From contig NZ_FOXH01000002.1 in NCBI RefSeq assembly GCF_900115665.1, positions 124,001 through 188,000 on the forward strand: a stretch of 64,000 nucleotides of DNA, in the 5' to 3' direction. The translations under genes were made by a program, and so were the position numbers. The stretch comes from Pseudarcicella hirudinis (GTDB lineage: Bacteria; Bacteroidota; Bacteroidia; Cytophagales; Spirosomataceae). The notes under the pieces are model-generated. The model was not told where the DNA came from. It searched no databases and saw only the letters and a program-made list of their open reading frames with translations. This document shows, piece by piece, positions 43,979 through 52,579 of the stretch; position 1 is the stretch's first letter, and every line of letters starts with the position of its first letter.

Positions 43979-44107
43979 CAGAAAGTATTAACATTAAAAC
44001 GGGGTGAAATCATTGATAATAAACAGAATTAATACCCTTTAATTTTCAAAATTTCACCCTACAATTACAGACTTCCTCAAATTCAGGTTAAAATTCAATG
44101 GTTAAGC

Positions 44108-45226
44108 ATGGAAAAAGAACAATCAGCGGCTTATTTTCTTGAACTTATCAGGCAATCCCGGCGGGGTAAGTTTAAGATTTATATTGGGATGAGTGCCGGG
44201 GTTGGAAAAACATACAGAATGTTACAGGAAGCGCATTCATTACTCAAAAACAATGTGAATGTAAAAATCGGTTTTGTAGAAACCCATAAGCGGGTAGAAA
44301 CTCATGCTTTGCTGGAAGGGCTGCCCATGATTCCGCATAGAAAGCTTTTTTACAAAGGGAAAGAACTGGAAGAAATGGATTTACAGGCCATTCTGAACCT
44401 TCGTCCGGAAGTGGTACTTGTCGATGAACTGGCTCATACCAATATTGAAGGTTCAAAAAATGAGAAAAGATGGCAGGATGTTATGGATATTCTCAATGCA
44501 GGCATCAATGTAATTTCAGCACTCAATATCCAGCATATTGAAAGCCTGAATGAAGAGGTAAAGAGAATAACCGGTATTGAAGTAACCGAACGGGTACCGG
44601 ATCTGGTTCTTCAGCAGGCAGATGAGGTAGTAAATATAGACCTAACGGCTGATGAGTTAATTACGCGGCTGAAAGAAGGTAAAATTTATGACCTGAGAAA
44701 GGTTGAAACGGCTTTGAATAATTTTTTTCAGGCTAATAAAATCCTGCAATTAAGGGAGTTATCTTTGAAAGAAGTGGCACATCAGGTAGAGAGAAAAGTA
44801 GACACTGAGGTCACAAACAGTAAATTAAAGCATGAAAGATTTTTGGCATGTATCAGCTCAAACGCTGATACTTCCAAAACTGTAATCCGGAAAACAGCGC
44901 GTCTTGCCTCTCATTACGATTCAAAATGGTTTGTTTTGTATGTGCAGACACCTTCGGAATCAGGAGATAAGATTAACCTGGCCACACAAAGACATTTAAT
45001 CAACAACCTGAAAATGGCGACTGAATTAGGGGCAGAAGTAATAAGAGTGCAAAGCGAGTCAGTAGCCAGAACCATTGTGAGCATTGCAGAAAAACAACAG
45101 ATTACCACTGTTTGTATCGGAAAACCGCATTTCAATCTGCTAAGAATTATACTCGCAACAAACCTTTTTAATCAACTGCTGAAAAAGCTTTCATCATCTG
45201 ATATTGACATTGTTATTTTGTCTTAA
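44108..45226 (+). CDS. KdpD N-terminal sensor protein (without kinase)
   Basis: A 372-residue protein equal to the cytosolic front part of KdpD. The KdpD domain (about 18-225) has the Walker-A-like GMSAGVGKT (27-35) and Walker-B-like VVLVDELAHTN; the UspA-like domain covers about 245-370. The membrane and histidine-kinase parts of full KdpD (about 900 residues) are absent. The following gene encodes a stand-alone HAMP-PAS kinase, so the KdpD functions appear split over two proteins. It probably regulates kdp expression or transport by sensing K+. Confidence 0.88.
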   Translation: MEKEQSAAYFLELIRQSRRGKFKIYIGMSAGVGKTYRMLQEAHSLLKNNVNVKIGFVETHKRVETHALLEGLPMIPHRKLFYKGKELEEMDLQAILNLRPEVVLVDELAHTNIEGSKNEKRWQDVMDILNAGINVISALNIQHIESLNEEVKRITGIEVTERVPDLVLQQADEVVNIDLTADELITRLKEGKIYDLRKVETALNNFFQANKILQLRELSLKEVAHQVERKVDTEVTNSKLKHERFLACISSNADTSKTVIRKTARLASHYDSKWFVLYVQTPSESGDKINLATQRHLINNLKMATELGAEVIRVQSESVARTIVSIAEKQQITTVCIGKPHFNLLRIILATNLFNQLLKKLSSSDIDIVILS

Positions 45227-45321
45227 AATTGTTTTACTTAGGGCAGAGTAATTTTTTACAAAATCATAAACAATTTATATTTCCTTTATCCGGATGTGGT
45301 TAATAAAAGCCTGTCTCAACA

Positions 45322-47025
45322 ATGAAAATCAAAAATAAAATATCACTGGGACTCATTTTCCTGTTTAGCGTAATTGTGCTGCTGGGAGGGCTGGGAACAT
45401 ATTACCTCAATCAGATTAAAGCTGACGGTCAGGCTATTTTAAAGGATAATAATGAATCCCTGGAATATGTACAGCTGATGCAGAAAGAACTGGATCACTG
45501 GCAAATGGAAGGTAAAACTGATTTTGACAATTTTGATAAAGCGTTAAGATTTCAGGAGATCAATGTAACAGAAATAGGCGAAAAGGAATCTACTCTTTCC
45601 TTAAGAATTGCATTTGATGAATTTAAAAAAGATCATGATCCTGCTCATATGGCGGAAATGAAAAAAGCCTTGTATTCAATCGCTGATGTGAATAGAAATG
45701 CCATTGTCAGAAAAAATGATATCGCTCAGAGAACCGCTGAAAAAGCAACTTCATTTCTCGTTTTAATAACCGGATTATGTCTGCTTCTTTCCTTTTCTTT
45801 TATCCTTAATTTTCCTTCCTACATTGCCGGACCAATTAAGCAATTGACAGAAGGAATCAAGCAAATTGCCAATAAAAACTATGAACAGCGCATTCATATC
45901 ATGACGAAGGATGAGTTTGGAGAACTGGCAGAAGCATTTAACCTGATGGCTGAAAAGCTTGACAAATACGAACATAGTAATCTGGCAAAACTGCTTTTTG
46001 AAAAGGGCAGAATTGATACCATTATCAACAACATGAATGATGCGATTATCGGATTGGATGAAAAAAACAACATCATGTTCACTAATCAGGTAGCCTCGCA
46101 ACTGCTTGGAGCAAACCAGAACGACCTCGTTGGATATTATGCGCCTGATATTGCCCTGAAAAATGATTTGTTACGAAGCCTGTTGCAACAAAATGAAGCT
46201 TCAGCTCCCATAAAAATATTTGCAGATAATAAAGAAAGTTATTTTACCAAAGAGTTGCTGGAAGTTAAAATTCCTGAAACCAACCAGGTGGCGGGCACAG
46301 TAATCACTTTAAAGAATATTACTAAATTTCAGGAGCTTGATGTGGCTAAAACCAATTTTATTGCCACAATTTCCCATGAATTAAAAACACCTATTTCGGC
46401 AATAAAAATGAGTCTGAAATTGCTTGAAAATGAAAAAGTAGGCTTACTTAATCAGGAACAGCAGCATCTGGTAAAGCACATTAAAGATGACAGTGAGCGT
46501 TTACTGAAAATTACAGGGGAATTACTTGATCTCACACAAGTGGAATCAGGTAAAATCCAGCTGCATGAGCAGGAAATTCTGCCGGACAATATCATTAAGT
46601 TTGCCACAGAAGCGGTTCAGACATTAGCAGAGCAAAAACAGATCTTTTTTGATATTCAATGTCCGGAAAATCTCTCCAAAGTGCATGCGGATCTTGAAAA
46701 AACGGTTTGGGTAATGGTCAATTTATTGTCGAACGCCATCCGCTACAGTACAGACCAGAGTAAAATTATCATTAAAGCGGAAGACATTGGAAAGAGCATT
46801 AAATTTTGGGTTCAGGACTTTGGAAAAGGAATAGATGAAAAGTTTCAGGAAAGGATTTTTGAGAAATTCTTTCAGGTACCAAACAATACTAAAAGTCAGT
46901 ACGGAACCGGATTAGGGCTGGCTATTTCAAAGGATTTTATTGAAGCGCAGGGTGGAAATATCGGTGTGAAAAGTGAGTTGAATCTGGGAAGTACTTTTTA
47001 TTTTTCAATTCCAAAATCAATCTGA
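45322..47025 (+). CDS. HAMP-PAS histidine kinase of the Kdp cluster
   Basis: A 567-residue membrane kinase: transmembrane helices at about 8-28 and 148-170 flanking a periplasmic domain, a HAMP domain (about 171-225), a PAS-like domain (about 235-335), HisKA with His352 (TISHELKTP) and HATPase_c (about 455-565, with NLLSNAIRYS and GTGLGLAISKDF). No response regulator gene is adjacent and no kdpE is present. It may take the place of KdpD's kinase half; the sigma-54 regulator at 32997-34346 is a candidate partner. Confidence 0.9.
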   Translation: MKIKNKISLGLIFLFSVIVLLGGLGTYYLNQIKADGQAILKDNNESLEYVQLMQKELDHWQMEGKTDFDNFDKALRFQEINVTEIGEKESTLSLRIAFDEFKKDHDPAHMAEMKKALYSIADVNRNAIVRKNDIAQRTAEKATSFLVLITGLCLLLSFSFILNFPSYIAGPIKQLTEGIKQIANKNYEQRIHIMTKDEFGELAEAFNLMAEKLDKYEHSNLAKLLFEKGRIDTIINNMNDAIIGLDEKNNIMFTNQVASQLLGANQNDLVGYYAPDIALKNDLLRSLLQQNEASAPIKIFADNKESYFTKELLEVKIPETNQVAGTVITLKNITKFQELDVAKTNFIATISHELKTPISAIKMSLKLLENEKVGLLNQEQQHLVKHIKDDSERLLKITGELLDLTQVESGKIQLHEQEILPDNIIKFATEAVQTLAEQKQIFFDIQCPENLSKVHADLEKTVWVMVNLLSNAIRYSTDQSKIIIKAEDIGKSIKFWVQDFGKGIDEKFQERIFEKFFQVPNNTKSQYGTGLGLAISKDFIEAQGGNIGVKSELNLGSTFYFSIPKSI

Positions 47026-47102
47026 TTACTCGCAGAGATTAATGAAAATCCTATATTTGTTTCAGGAATCTGAGAACTAAACAAATACAGGAATTTCAAG
47101 AT

Positions 47103-48377
47103 ATGCAGCCATTAGCGGAAAGAATGCGTCCTCAGACGCTGGATGATTATGTCGGCCAGGAACATTTGGTTGGCAAAGGGGCTGTTTTACGACAAGCTAT
47201 TGAATCCGGAAGAATCCCTTCTTTTATCCTTTGGGGGCCTCCGGGGGTTGGAAAAACTACATTGGCAAGTATTATCGCTAAAACCTTAAAACGTCCGTTT
47301 CACACACTTTCTGCCATAAGTGCCGGGGTTAAAGACATTCGGGATACCATAGAAATAGCGAAGAAACAGAAGTTTTTTGATACCCCTTCTCCAATCCTGT
47401 TTATTGATGAAATCCATCGTTTTTCTAAATCTCAGCAGGATTCACTTCTCGGGGCTGTAGAACAGGGAATTGTAACGCTTATCGGAGCTACAACAGAAAA
47501 CCCTTCCTTTGAAGTCATCTCAGCGTTACTCTCAAGAGCACAGGTGTATGTTCTGAAACCTCTTGAAAGAAAAGAGCTTGAGCACATGGTTAATATCGCA
47601 CTGGAAAAAGATATTTTTCTGAAAAACCGGAAAGTTGTTGTCAAAGAATTCGAGGCAATGCTTCAGTTTTCAGGAGGTGATGGCCGTAAATTGTACAACA
47701 TTCTTGAATTGGTAAGTAATTTTCAGGAAGGGGATACCCCGCTTGAAATTACCAATGATCTGGTTGTTGATCTTTTACAGCAGAATATTGCACTTTACGA
47801 TAAAGACGGCGAACAACACTACGATATTATTTCGGCTTTTATTAAGTCTATCCGTGGCTCTGATCCTAATGCAGCAGTTTATTGGCTGGCAAGAATGATT
47901 GAAGGAGGCGAAGACATAGAATTTATTGCGAGAAGAATCATCATTTCTGCCTCTGAAGACATAGGTCTGGCGAATCCAAACGCCTTATTAATGGCAACTA
48001 CCTGTCTTCAGGCTGTGCGGACAGTAGGTTGGCCGGAATCCAGAATTATTCTTTCCCAAACGGTAATTTATCTGGCAACTTCTCCGAAAAGTAACTCAGC
48101 TTATCTGGCTATTTCAGATGCACAGAATCTGGTGAGAGAAACCGGCAATTTACCCGTTCCGTTGCATCTGAGAAATGCCCCGACCAAATTGATGAAATCA
48201 TTGGATTATGGCAAAAACTACAAATATTCCCATGATTATGAAGGAAACTTTGTCAAACAGCAGTTCATGCCTGATGATGTTTCCGGCAAAAAGCTTTTCG
48301 AGCCGCAAGCCAATGCCGCAGAAGAAAAAATCAAGCAAAAACTAAGAGAGCAGTGGGGAAATGAATACGGCTATTAA
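47103..48377 (+). CDS. rarA: Replication-associated recombination ATPase RarA
   Basis: AAA+ clamp-loader-like protein (MgsA/WRNIP1 family) acting at stalled forks. Features in the 424 residues: the N-terminal RMRPQTLDDYVGQEHL, Walker A GPPGVGKTT, Walker B ILFIDEIHRF, sensor/arginine-finger region ATTENPSFEV, the tetramerisation region at about 255-424 including DALLMAT-like NPNALLMAT and APTKLMKSL. Full length for the family. Confidence 0.95.
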   Translation: MQPLAERMRPQTLDDYVGQEHLVGKGAVLRQAIESGRIPSFILWGPPGVGKTTLASIIAKTLKRPFHTLSAISAGVKDIRDTIEIAKKQKFFDTPSPILFIDEIHRFSKSQQDSLLGAVEQGIVTLIGATTENPSFEVISALLSRAQVYVLKPLERKELEHMVNIALEKDIFLKNRKVVVKEFEAMLQFSGGDGRKLYNILELVSNFQEGDTPLEITNDLVVDLLQQNIALYDKDGEQHYDIISAFIKSIRGSDPNAAVYWLARMIEGGEDIEFIARRIIISASEDIGLANPNALLMATTCLQAVRTVGWPESRIILSQTVIYLATSPKSNSAYLAISDAQNLVRETGNLPVPLHLRNAPTKLMKSLDYGKNYKYSHDYEGNFVKQQFMPDDVSGKKLFEPQANAAEEKIKQKLREQWGNEYGY

Positions 48378-48385
48378 CAAACACA

Positions 48386-48682
48386 CCTATGTGACCTATA
48401 TGCCTATGTGGTTACAACCCTATGTGACCTATATGCCTATGTGGTTGCAATCCTATGCGCCCCATGTGCCTATATAGTTGCAATCCTATGTGACCTATAT
48501 GCCAATGTGGTTGCAATCCTATGCGCCCCATGTGCCTATATAGTTGCAACTCTATGTGCCCTATATGCCTATGTGGTTACAACCCTATGTGCCCTATGTG
48601 CCTATATAGTTGCAACTCTATGTGCCCTATATGCCTATGTGGTTACAACCCTATGTGCCCTATGTGCCTATGTGGTTGCAAA
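48386..48682. repeat. Nine 33-bp tandem repeats
   Basis: Nine directly repeated 33-base units, about 85-95% alike, with an 8-9-base sub-period (CCTATGTG / ACCTATATG / CCTATGTG / GTTACAAC). The last units alternate between two types (ending GTGGTTACAAC or ATAGTTGCAAC), giving a 66-base higher-order period. The array fills the whole gap between the rarA stop and the regulator stop at 48687. It is open in several frames (11-codon repeat), but its location between convergent genes argues against a protein. Copy number is likely variable. Confidence 0.9.
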
Positions 48683-48686
48683 GCCA

Positions 48687-49343
48687 CTAACAAATTCCAT
48701 TTCTAACAGCCCAGGCAACCATTCCGGCTACATTTTTTGTTCCGGTTTTTTCCATGATTCTGTTTCTGTGACCTTCAACTGTTCTGGGACTAAGGAATAT
48801 TTTTTCAGCGATTTGCGGGGTGCTCATGCCTTCACAAATGTATTTCAAGACTTCAAGTTCCCGTTCTGAAAGATCAACTTTCACACTCAGACGCGGAGCA
48901 TCCTTTTTTACAGGCTTGCTTAGCATACGGTTGTGCATCACTTTTAAAAGAAATGCGCCATAATAATAATCTTCGGTTGCAACAACTCTGATAGCTTTTT
49001 CCACTTCATCCGGATCTGCATCTTTGAGAAGATATCCGTTCGCTCCCAATTCCATTAAATGAGAAACAAACTGGTCTTCATCGTGCATTGAAATAACAAT
49101 AATTTTGATCTCAGTATGCTTGTTTTTAATCTGTTCTGTGGCACGAATCCCATCCAAAACAGGCATTTGCAAGTCCATCAGGATTACATCAGGCAAATTG
49201 GTTTCCAAGGCATCTATCAGTTCCTGTCCGTTAGACGCTTCCAGAATTACCTCAAAATCGTCATTCATTTGCAATAATGAAACCATACCTCGTCTGAAAA
49301 GTGCGTGGTCATCAGCAATGGCGATTTTTATTCTCTCATTCAT
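48687..49343 (-). CDS. NarL/LuxR-type response regulator, module copy 2
   Basis: A 218-residue regulator with receiver domain (Asp11/Asp12, phospho-acceptor Asp57 in LMDLQMP, Lys107 in YLLKDAD) and LuxR helix-turn-helix (LSERELEVLKYI and SPRTVEGHRNRIMEKTG). It is a paralogue of the 34947-35621 regulator, sharing receiver and HTH motifs. The tandem repeat begins 4 bases past its stop, so the repeat would be in the 3' end of its transcript. Confidence 0.93.
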   Translation of the reverse strand: MNERIKIAIADDHALFRRGMVSLLQMNDDFEVILEASNGQELIDALETNLPDVILMDLQMPVLDGIRATEQIKNKHTEIKIIVISMHDEDQFVSHLMELGANGYLLKDADPDEVEKAIRVVATEDYYYGAFLLKVMHNRMLSKPVKKDAPRLSVKVDLSERELEVLKYICEGMSTPQIAEKIFLSPRTVEGHRNRIMEKTGTKNVAGMVAWAVRNGIC

Positions 49344-49387
49344 TTTTATAATCTCTGAAAATTGTTTTAAAGCTTAGTTTCAACCTC

Positions 49388-50179
49388 TCAATTACGATGG
49401 TATTCTGTAGGTACTTTTATCACGAAGCGGGAACCTCTTCCTTTTTCAACATCAAAAATAATTTTCCCTTTTAACACGCTTAACCTGCTTTCCATATTTT
49501 TCAAACCAATTCCTCTGTCGGGCTGATTAACCTCTGCCAGGTCAAAACCGATTCCATCATCACTCATCTGGAGAAGTAAATTAGTATTTTCCTGACTTAA
49601 TTCAATCAGTATTGTACTGGCTTTTGCATGTTTTAAGCTATTGTTAACTAATTCCTGAACGGTTCTGTAAAGGGACAATTCTACTTTTGCATCGAATCTC
49701 TTATCTCCAACCTCATTTACAAACTGAATATCTATTCCGGTATTTTGTGTCATTTTCCGGGAAAAATCTTTCAATGCTTCAATCAAACCAAATTCGTCCA
49801 GGGCACTGGGCATCAATTCTTTGGAAATTCTCCTTACGTTACTAATCGCATCGTTCAGCAATAACTCCGTTTGTCCTAGCAGGAGGTCTCTTTTTTTATC
49901 ATCAGCAAAATGTTTTGATACCTGCAAAAGGCTCATTCTGGTAGCGGAAAGGAGTGTTCCGATATCATCATGTAAATCCCCGCCAATCTGTCTTCTCACA
50001 ATTTCCTGAGAAGCGATACTTGCCTCGAGCATATCACGACGATGACCTTCTTCAATTTTTTTCAAATTCTCTTTTTGGGTTCTCTGTCTGCGGTAATATA
50101 AAATAACAAAGAAAATGATTGCCGTTATGGGCAAAAGCATGGCTGTCGTTCCAAAAATTATGATTTTTAATTCGCTCAT
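49388..50179 (-). CDS. NarX-like sensor histidine kinase, module copy 2
   Basis: A 263-residue kinase starting at ATG 50179 (MSELKIII). A six-residue extension to ATG 50197 is possible but would overlap the preceding small gene's stop. One N-terminal helix (about 6-28), HisKA_3 with His70 (GGDLHDDIGTLLS), then HATPase_c with VQELVNNSLKHA and DDGIGF. Paralogue of the 35711-36526 kinase. Confidence 0.92.
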   Translation of the reverse strand: MSELKIIIFGTTAMLLPITAIIFFVILYYRRQRTQKENLKKIEEGHRRDMLEASIASQEIVRRQIGGDLHDDIGTLLSATRMSLLQVSKHFADDKKRDLLLGQTELLLNDAISNVRRISKELMPSALDEFGLIEALKDFSRKMTQNTGIDIQFVNEVGDKRFDAKVELSLYRTVQELVNNSLKHAKASTILIELSQENTNLLLQMSDDGIGFDLAEVNQPDRGIGLKNMESRLSVLKGKIIFDVEKGRGSRFVIKVPTEYHRN

Positions 50180-50197
50180 AATAAATAATAGCACCAA

Positions 50198-50344
50198 TTA
50201 ATAATCAGTGTTACCAAACTTCTGATTAATCAGTCGGGTATAAAAATACACAAACAATATACAGATTGATGTTGACAAAGATAACATCACTGTTGTTCCT
50301 ATTTCTATAATAGACCTGATTGTATTGGTGTCTAAATGAACCAT
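50198..50344 (-). CDS. 48-residue single-helix membrane microprotein
   Basis: An unlisted short frame: ATG complement at 50344, TAA complement at 50198, directly preceding the kinase gene of copy 2. It has one membrane helix (TTVMLSLSTSICILFVYFY) flanked by charged ends (VHLDTNTIRS, TRLINQKFGNTDY). It has no counterpart in copy 1. Plausible membrane adaptor of the kinase, but only position and composition support it. Confidence 0.5.
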   Translation of the reverse strand: MVHLDTNTIRSIIEIGTTVMLSLSTSICILFVYFYTRLINQKFGNTDY

Positions 50345-50530
50345 ATTTTTTAATTTTAACGTAGAAGATAATTAGTAGAACAACAATATATAGTTTAACT
50401 AAATATTAACAATTGCTAATAAAGTCTTTAAAACGTACAGAGATTAAGATAAGACCAATTATATTACTTCGACTTGAATGTCACTATATTGGGAGCACGG
50501 CATTTAGATTTTCTAGGTAAAATACAAAGA

Positions 50531-51205
50531 TTAGAAATCTACTATCTTTTCCAGCTTGTTCAAAGTTCTGCTATAAAGTAACCCCAGTCCAAGAAAAAAT
50601 CTAAAAACAAATAATAGAATATAGTTAATAATGACCAATTGAGATAATGATTTGTCTTTGGTTCCAAAAAGCATAAACTCAATAAATAAAGTAAGGAAAA
50701 AATTTCCTGAAAAATTCAATAAAACCGCTACTGTTATCCAAAAATAGGGGTATTCGGAAATTTTGTCCGTTTTAGGATATAACAATAGTTGATAAAAATA
50801 TCCTAGCGAAAAAATAGTAAGTAATAAGCAAATCAAAGAATTTACCAATGAATTATATCTATTCAGTACCTCAAGATGAAGAATATAAAAACTTAAAAAA
50901 AATAATGTAAAAAAGGTTGTTATAAAAAGCATCCATTTCTTAAGTCTTTTATTTTCTGCCAATTGATAATAAAAAAAAGCAAGCAGACTAAATTCAAAAA
51001 CATTTAATACATTAAATGCCCAATGATTACTTCCAGTCAGAAACGGCATCACCCAAGACAATATCTCTAGAATAAGAGCTATAATAATGGCTATGTATAT
51101 GGTTCTTAATGGCTTCGTAAAATAATTAATCTTTATTATTCCCACAATCATCGGGAATAATATTGCTATTGATGATATATAGATACATATCCATTTAAAG
51201 CTCAT
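50531..51205 (-). CDS. 7-TM membrane protein of signalling module, copy 2
   Basis: A 224-residue seven-helix protein (hydrophobic spans about 7-27, 38-58, 68-88, 92-113, 126-146, 155-180, 190-212), paralogous to that of copy 1 (36502-37152), with EFSLLAFFYY and an FW...FSGNFFL element in common. It is upstream of the microprotein and kinase genes (gap of 186 bases). Function unknown; a membrane sensing partner for the kinase is the simplest reading. Confidence 0.72.
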   Translation of the reverse strand: MSFKWICIYISSIAILFPMIVGIIKINYFTKPLRTIYIAIIIALILEILSWVMPFLTGSNHWAFNVLNVFEFSLLAFFYYQLAENKRLKKWMLFITTFFTLFFLSFYILHLEVLNRYNSLVNSLICLLLTIFSLGYFYQLLLYPKTDKISEYPYFWITVAVLLNFSGNFFLTLFIEFMLFGTKDKSLSQLVIINYILLFVFRFFLGLGLLYSRTLNKLEKIVDF

Positions 51206-51281
51206 TGCTAAATTCTATTAATCTTTGCTGATGTTATAATATTGCAACTGAATAAATTACTTCGAAAATCCTTTTCAACAG

Positions 51282-51314
51282 AATGAAGAAGTCAGAAGAC
51301 CTAACTTCTTCATT
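51282..51314 (-). other. Intercistronic hairpin, module copy 2
   Basis: Perfect 11-bp stem AATGAAGAAGT/ACTTCTTCATT (51282-51292 with 51304-51314) and 11-nt loop, between the small-protein gene and the 7-TM gene, in the same place as the 37185-37218 hairpin of copy 1. It lacks a T run on the minus strand. Confidence 0.6.
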
Positions 51315-51328
51315 TTAAATATTGTTTG

Positions 51329-51640
51329 TTACATTTCAGGCTCAGCCTCAGTATTTGGACAATCGTTTGGACATATAGGGCCATCACATAGAAAAGAACC
51401 TAATCCATTTCCTTTTTCAGTTGCTCCTTCTATATAAATTCTTCTCTGTCCTTCATCATTTCTTCCATAATGCAGGCGGATCCCTCCGAATTTATCATCA
51501 TTCATTAACTTCTCTAATGCGTCCTTGCTGATAAAATGCGAATAGATTTTTTGGTTTTCCTCCTCTTTGAATTTTTGAATAAATCCAATTATCTGACGGT
51601 GATCCTCAGGATGCTCGTTTTTTGTAAAATGCTTTGCCAT
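51329..51640 (-). CDS. Small Cys-tailed protein of signalling module, copy 2
   Basis: A 103-residue acidic protein without signal peptide: helical start, ISKDALEKLMND helix, IRLHYGRNDEGQ strand region, then a cysteine-bearing tail (SFLCDGPICPNDCPN) and an acidic end. It is the first gene of copy 2 and parallels the 144-residue protein of copy 1 in position and in the ISKDALEKLM/LIRRQDLLDLF and IRLHYG/VRMYIG elements. The three cysteines suggest a metal site or disulphides; function unknown. Confidence 0.65.
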   Translation of the reverse strand: MAKHFTKNEHPEDHRQIIGFIQKFKEEENQKIYSHFISKDALEKLMNDDKFGGIRLHYGRNDEGQRRIYIEGATEKGNGLGSFLCDGPICPNDCPNTEAEPEM

Positions 51641-51817
51641 CGTTTTTGGTGCGGGTTAAATTATTATTGTTATTTTTTCGAAATAGATTTTGTATCGCTA
51701 AACTAATACATTTTAAAATACAAGTATTCTGTCTAACAAAAAACACCGTACAAATACTATGAAAATACGTATTTTTACTGTATCGTATATTAACTCCACA
51801 GAGATGCCTGTTAAAGA

Positions 51818-52480
51818 TCAGTCCCAGCATTCCATCATCAGCAGGTCTCCTTCTTCATGAGAAATCTTTACAAAACCATCTTTTTCTGCTTCATTGCTGC
51901 TTCCTGTTCTGTACCCTAATGTTAATTGTTCATGATGGAGGTTATATTTAAGACCTTCTGTTTTAATTCCACTTACTACTCCCACCGGAATTAGAGAAAC
52001 AGGAGTGCTTTCCGCAAACCATTTTTCAAAAGAACGGGGAAGCAGGTAAATTTTAGAATAGTCATCCACGATCACAATTTTTAATTTATCCCTGAATTTC
52101 ACTACACTTGTGATATTTGTAAAAGTATGGTCCGCCCGACGGCCCGTTGCCCAAACGACATTAACAGCCGGGAAACCTTTCTCAACCAGATAGTCAAACG
52201 CTTTTTCCAGATCTGTATTTTCCTGATCCGGGGTATGGACAATTTCGATAGGATATTGTTCTTTTCTAATCAGGTCAAGGTCTATATCCTTGTCAAAATC
52301 TCCTAGTAAAACATCTACTTTAATCCCAAGCCCAAGTACACGGTAAATCGCTGAATCAAGCACAACTATCAATGGCGACCATTCCAATAACTGCCCCAGC
52401 AAATCAGGATCACAACTTTCCCCATTGGCAATAATTAAGGCAGGCTCTTGTTTATCTCTGATAATATGATGAGATGACAT
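51818..52480 (-). CDS. Thiamine pyrophosphokinase-like protein
   Basis: Probably phosphorylates thiamine to thiamine diphosphate. The 220-residue protein has the family motifs LIIANGE, LDSAIYRVLGLGIKVD, GDFDK, DQENTDLEKA and GRRADHT. Next to mobA but with a gap of 99 bases; no thiamine-biosynthesis genes are nearby. It starts at ATG 52480. Confidence 0.85.
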   Translation of the reverse strand: MSSHHIIRDKQEPALIIANGESCDPDLLGQLLEWSPLIVVLDSAIYRVLGLGIKVDVLLGDFDKDIDLDLIRKEQYPIEIVHTPDQENTDLEKAFDYLVEKGFPAVNVVWATGRRADHTFTNITSVVKFRDKLKIVIVDDYSKIYLLPRSFEKWFAESTPVSLIPVGVVSGIKTEGLKYNLHHEQLTLGYRTGSSNEAEKDGFVKISHEEGDLLMMECWD

Positions 52481-52579
52481 TTATCTTAAATTTTGTAAAA
52501 GCTTCAACAATATTTTAAAGGTAATAGTACTTTTTAAGCTGTTTTCCACAAATCTGCAGACTTCTGATCCATAACAGCT

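Noticed and set aside
43995-44065. Long-loop hairpin GGGTGAAAT/ATTTCACCC after the porin gene
   Set aside because: 9-bp arms with a loop of about 45 bases and no T run; not counted as a terminator.
48386-48682. CRISPR array
   Set aside because: The units are contiguous 33-base direct repeats with no unique spacers.
48408-48869. Open frame running through the 33-bp repeats
   Set aside because: The 11-codon periodicity comes from the repeat itself, and the frame then runs antisense to the regulator gene.
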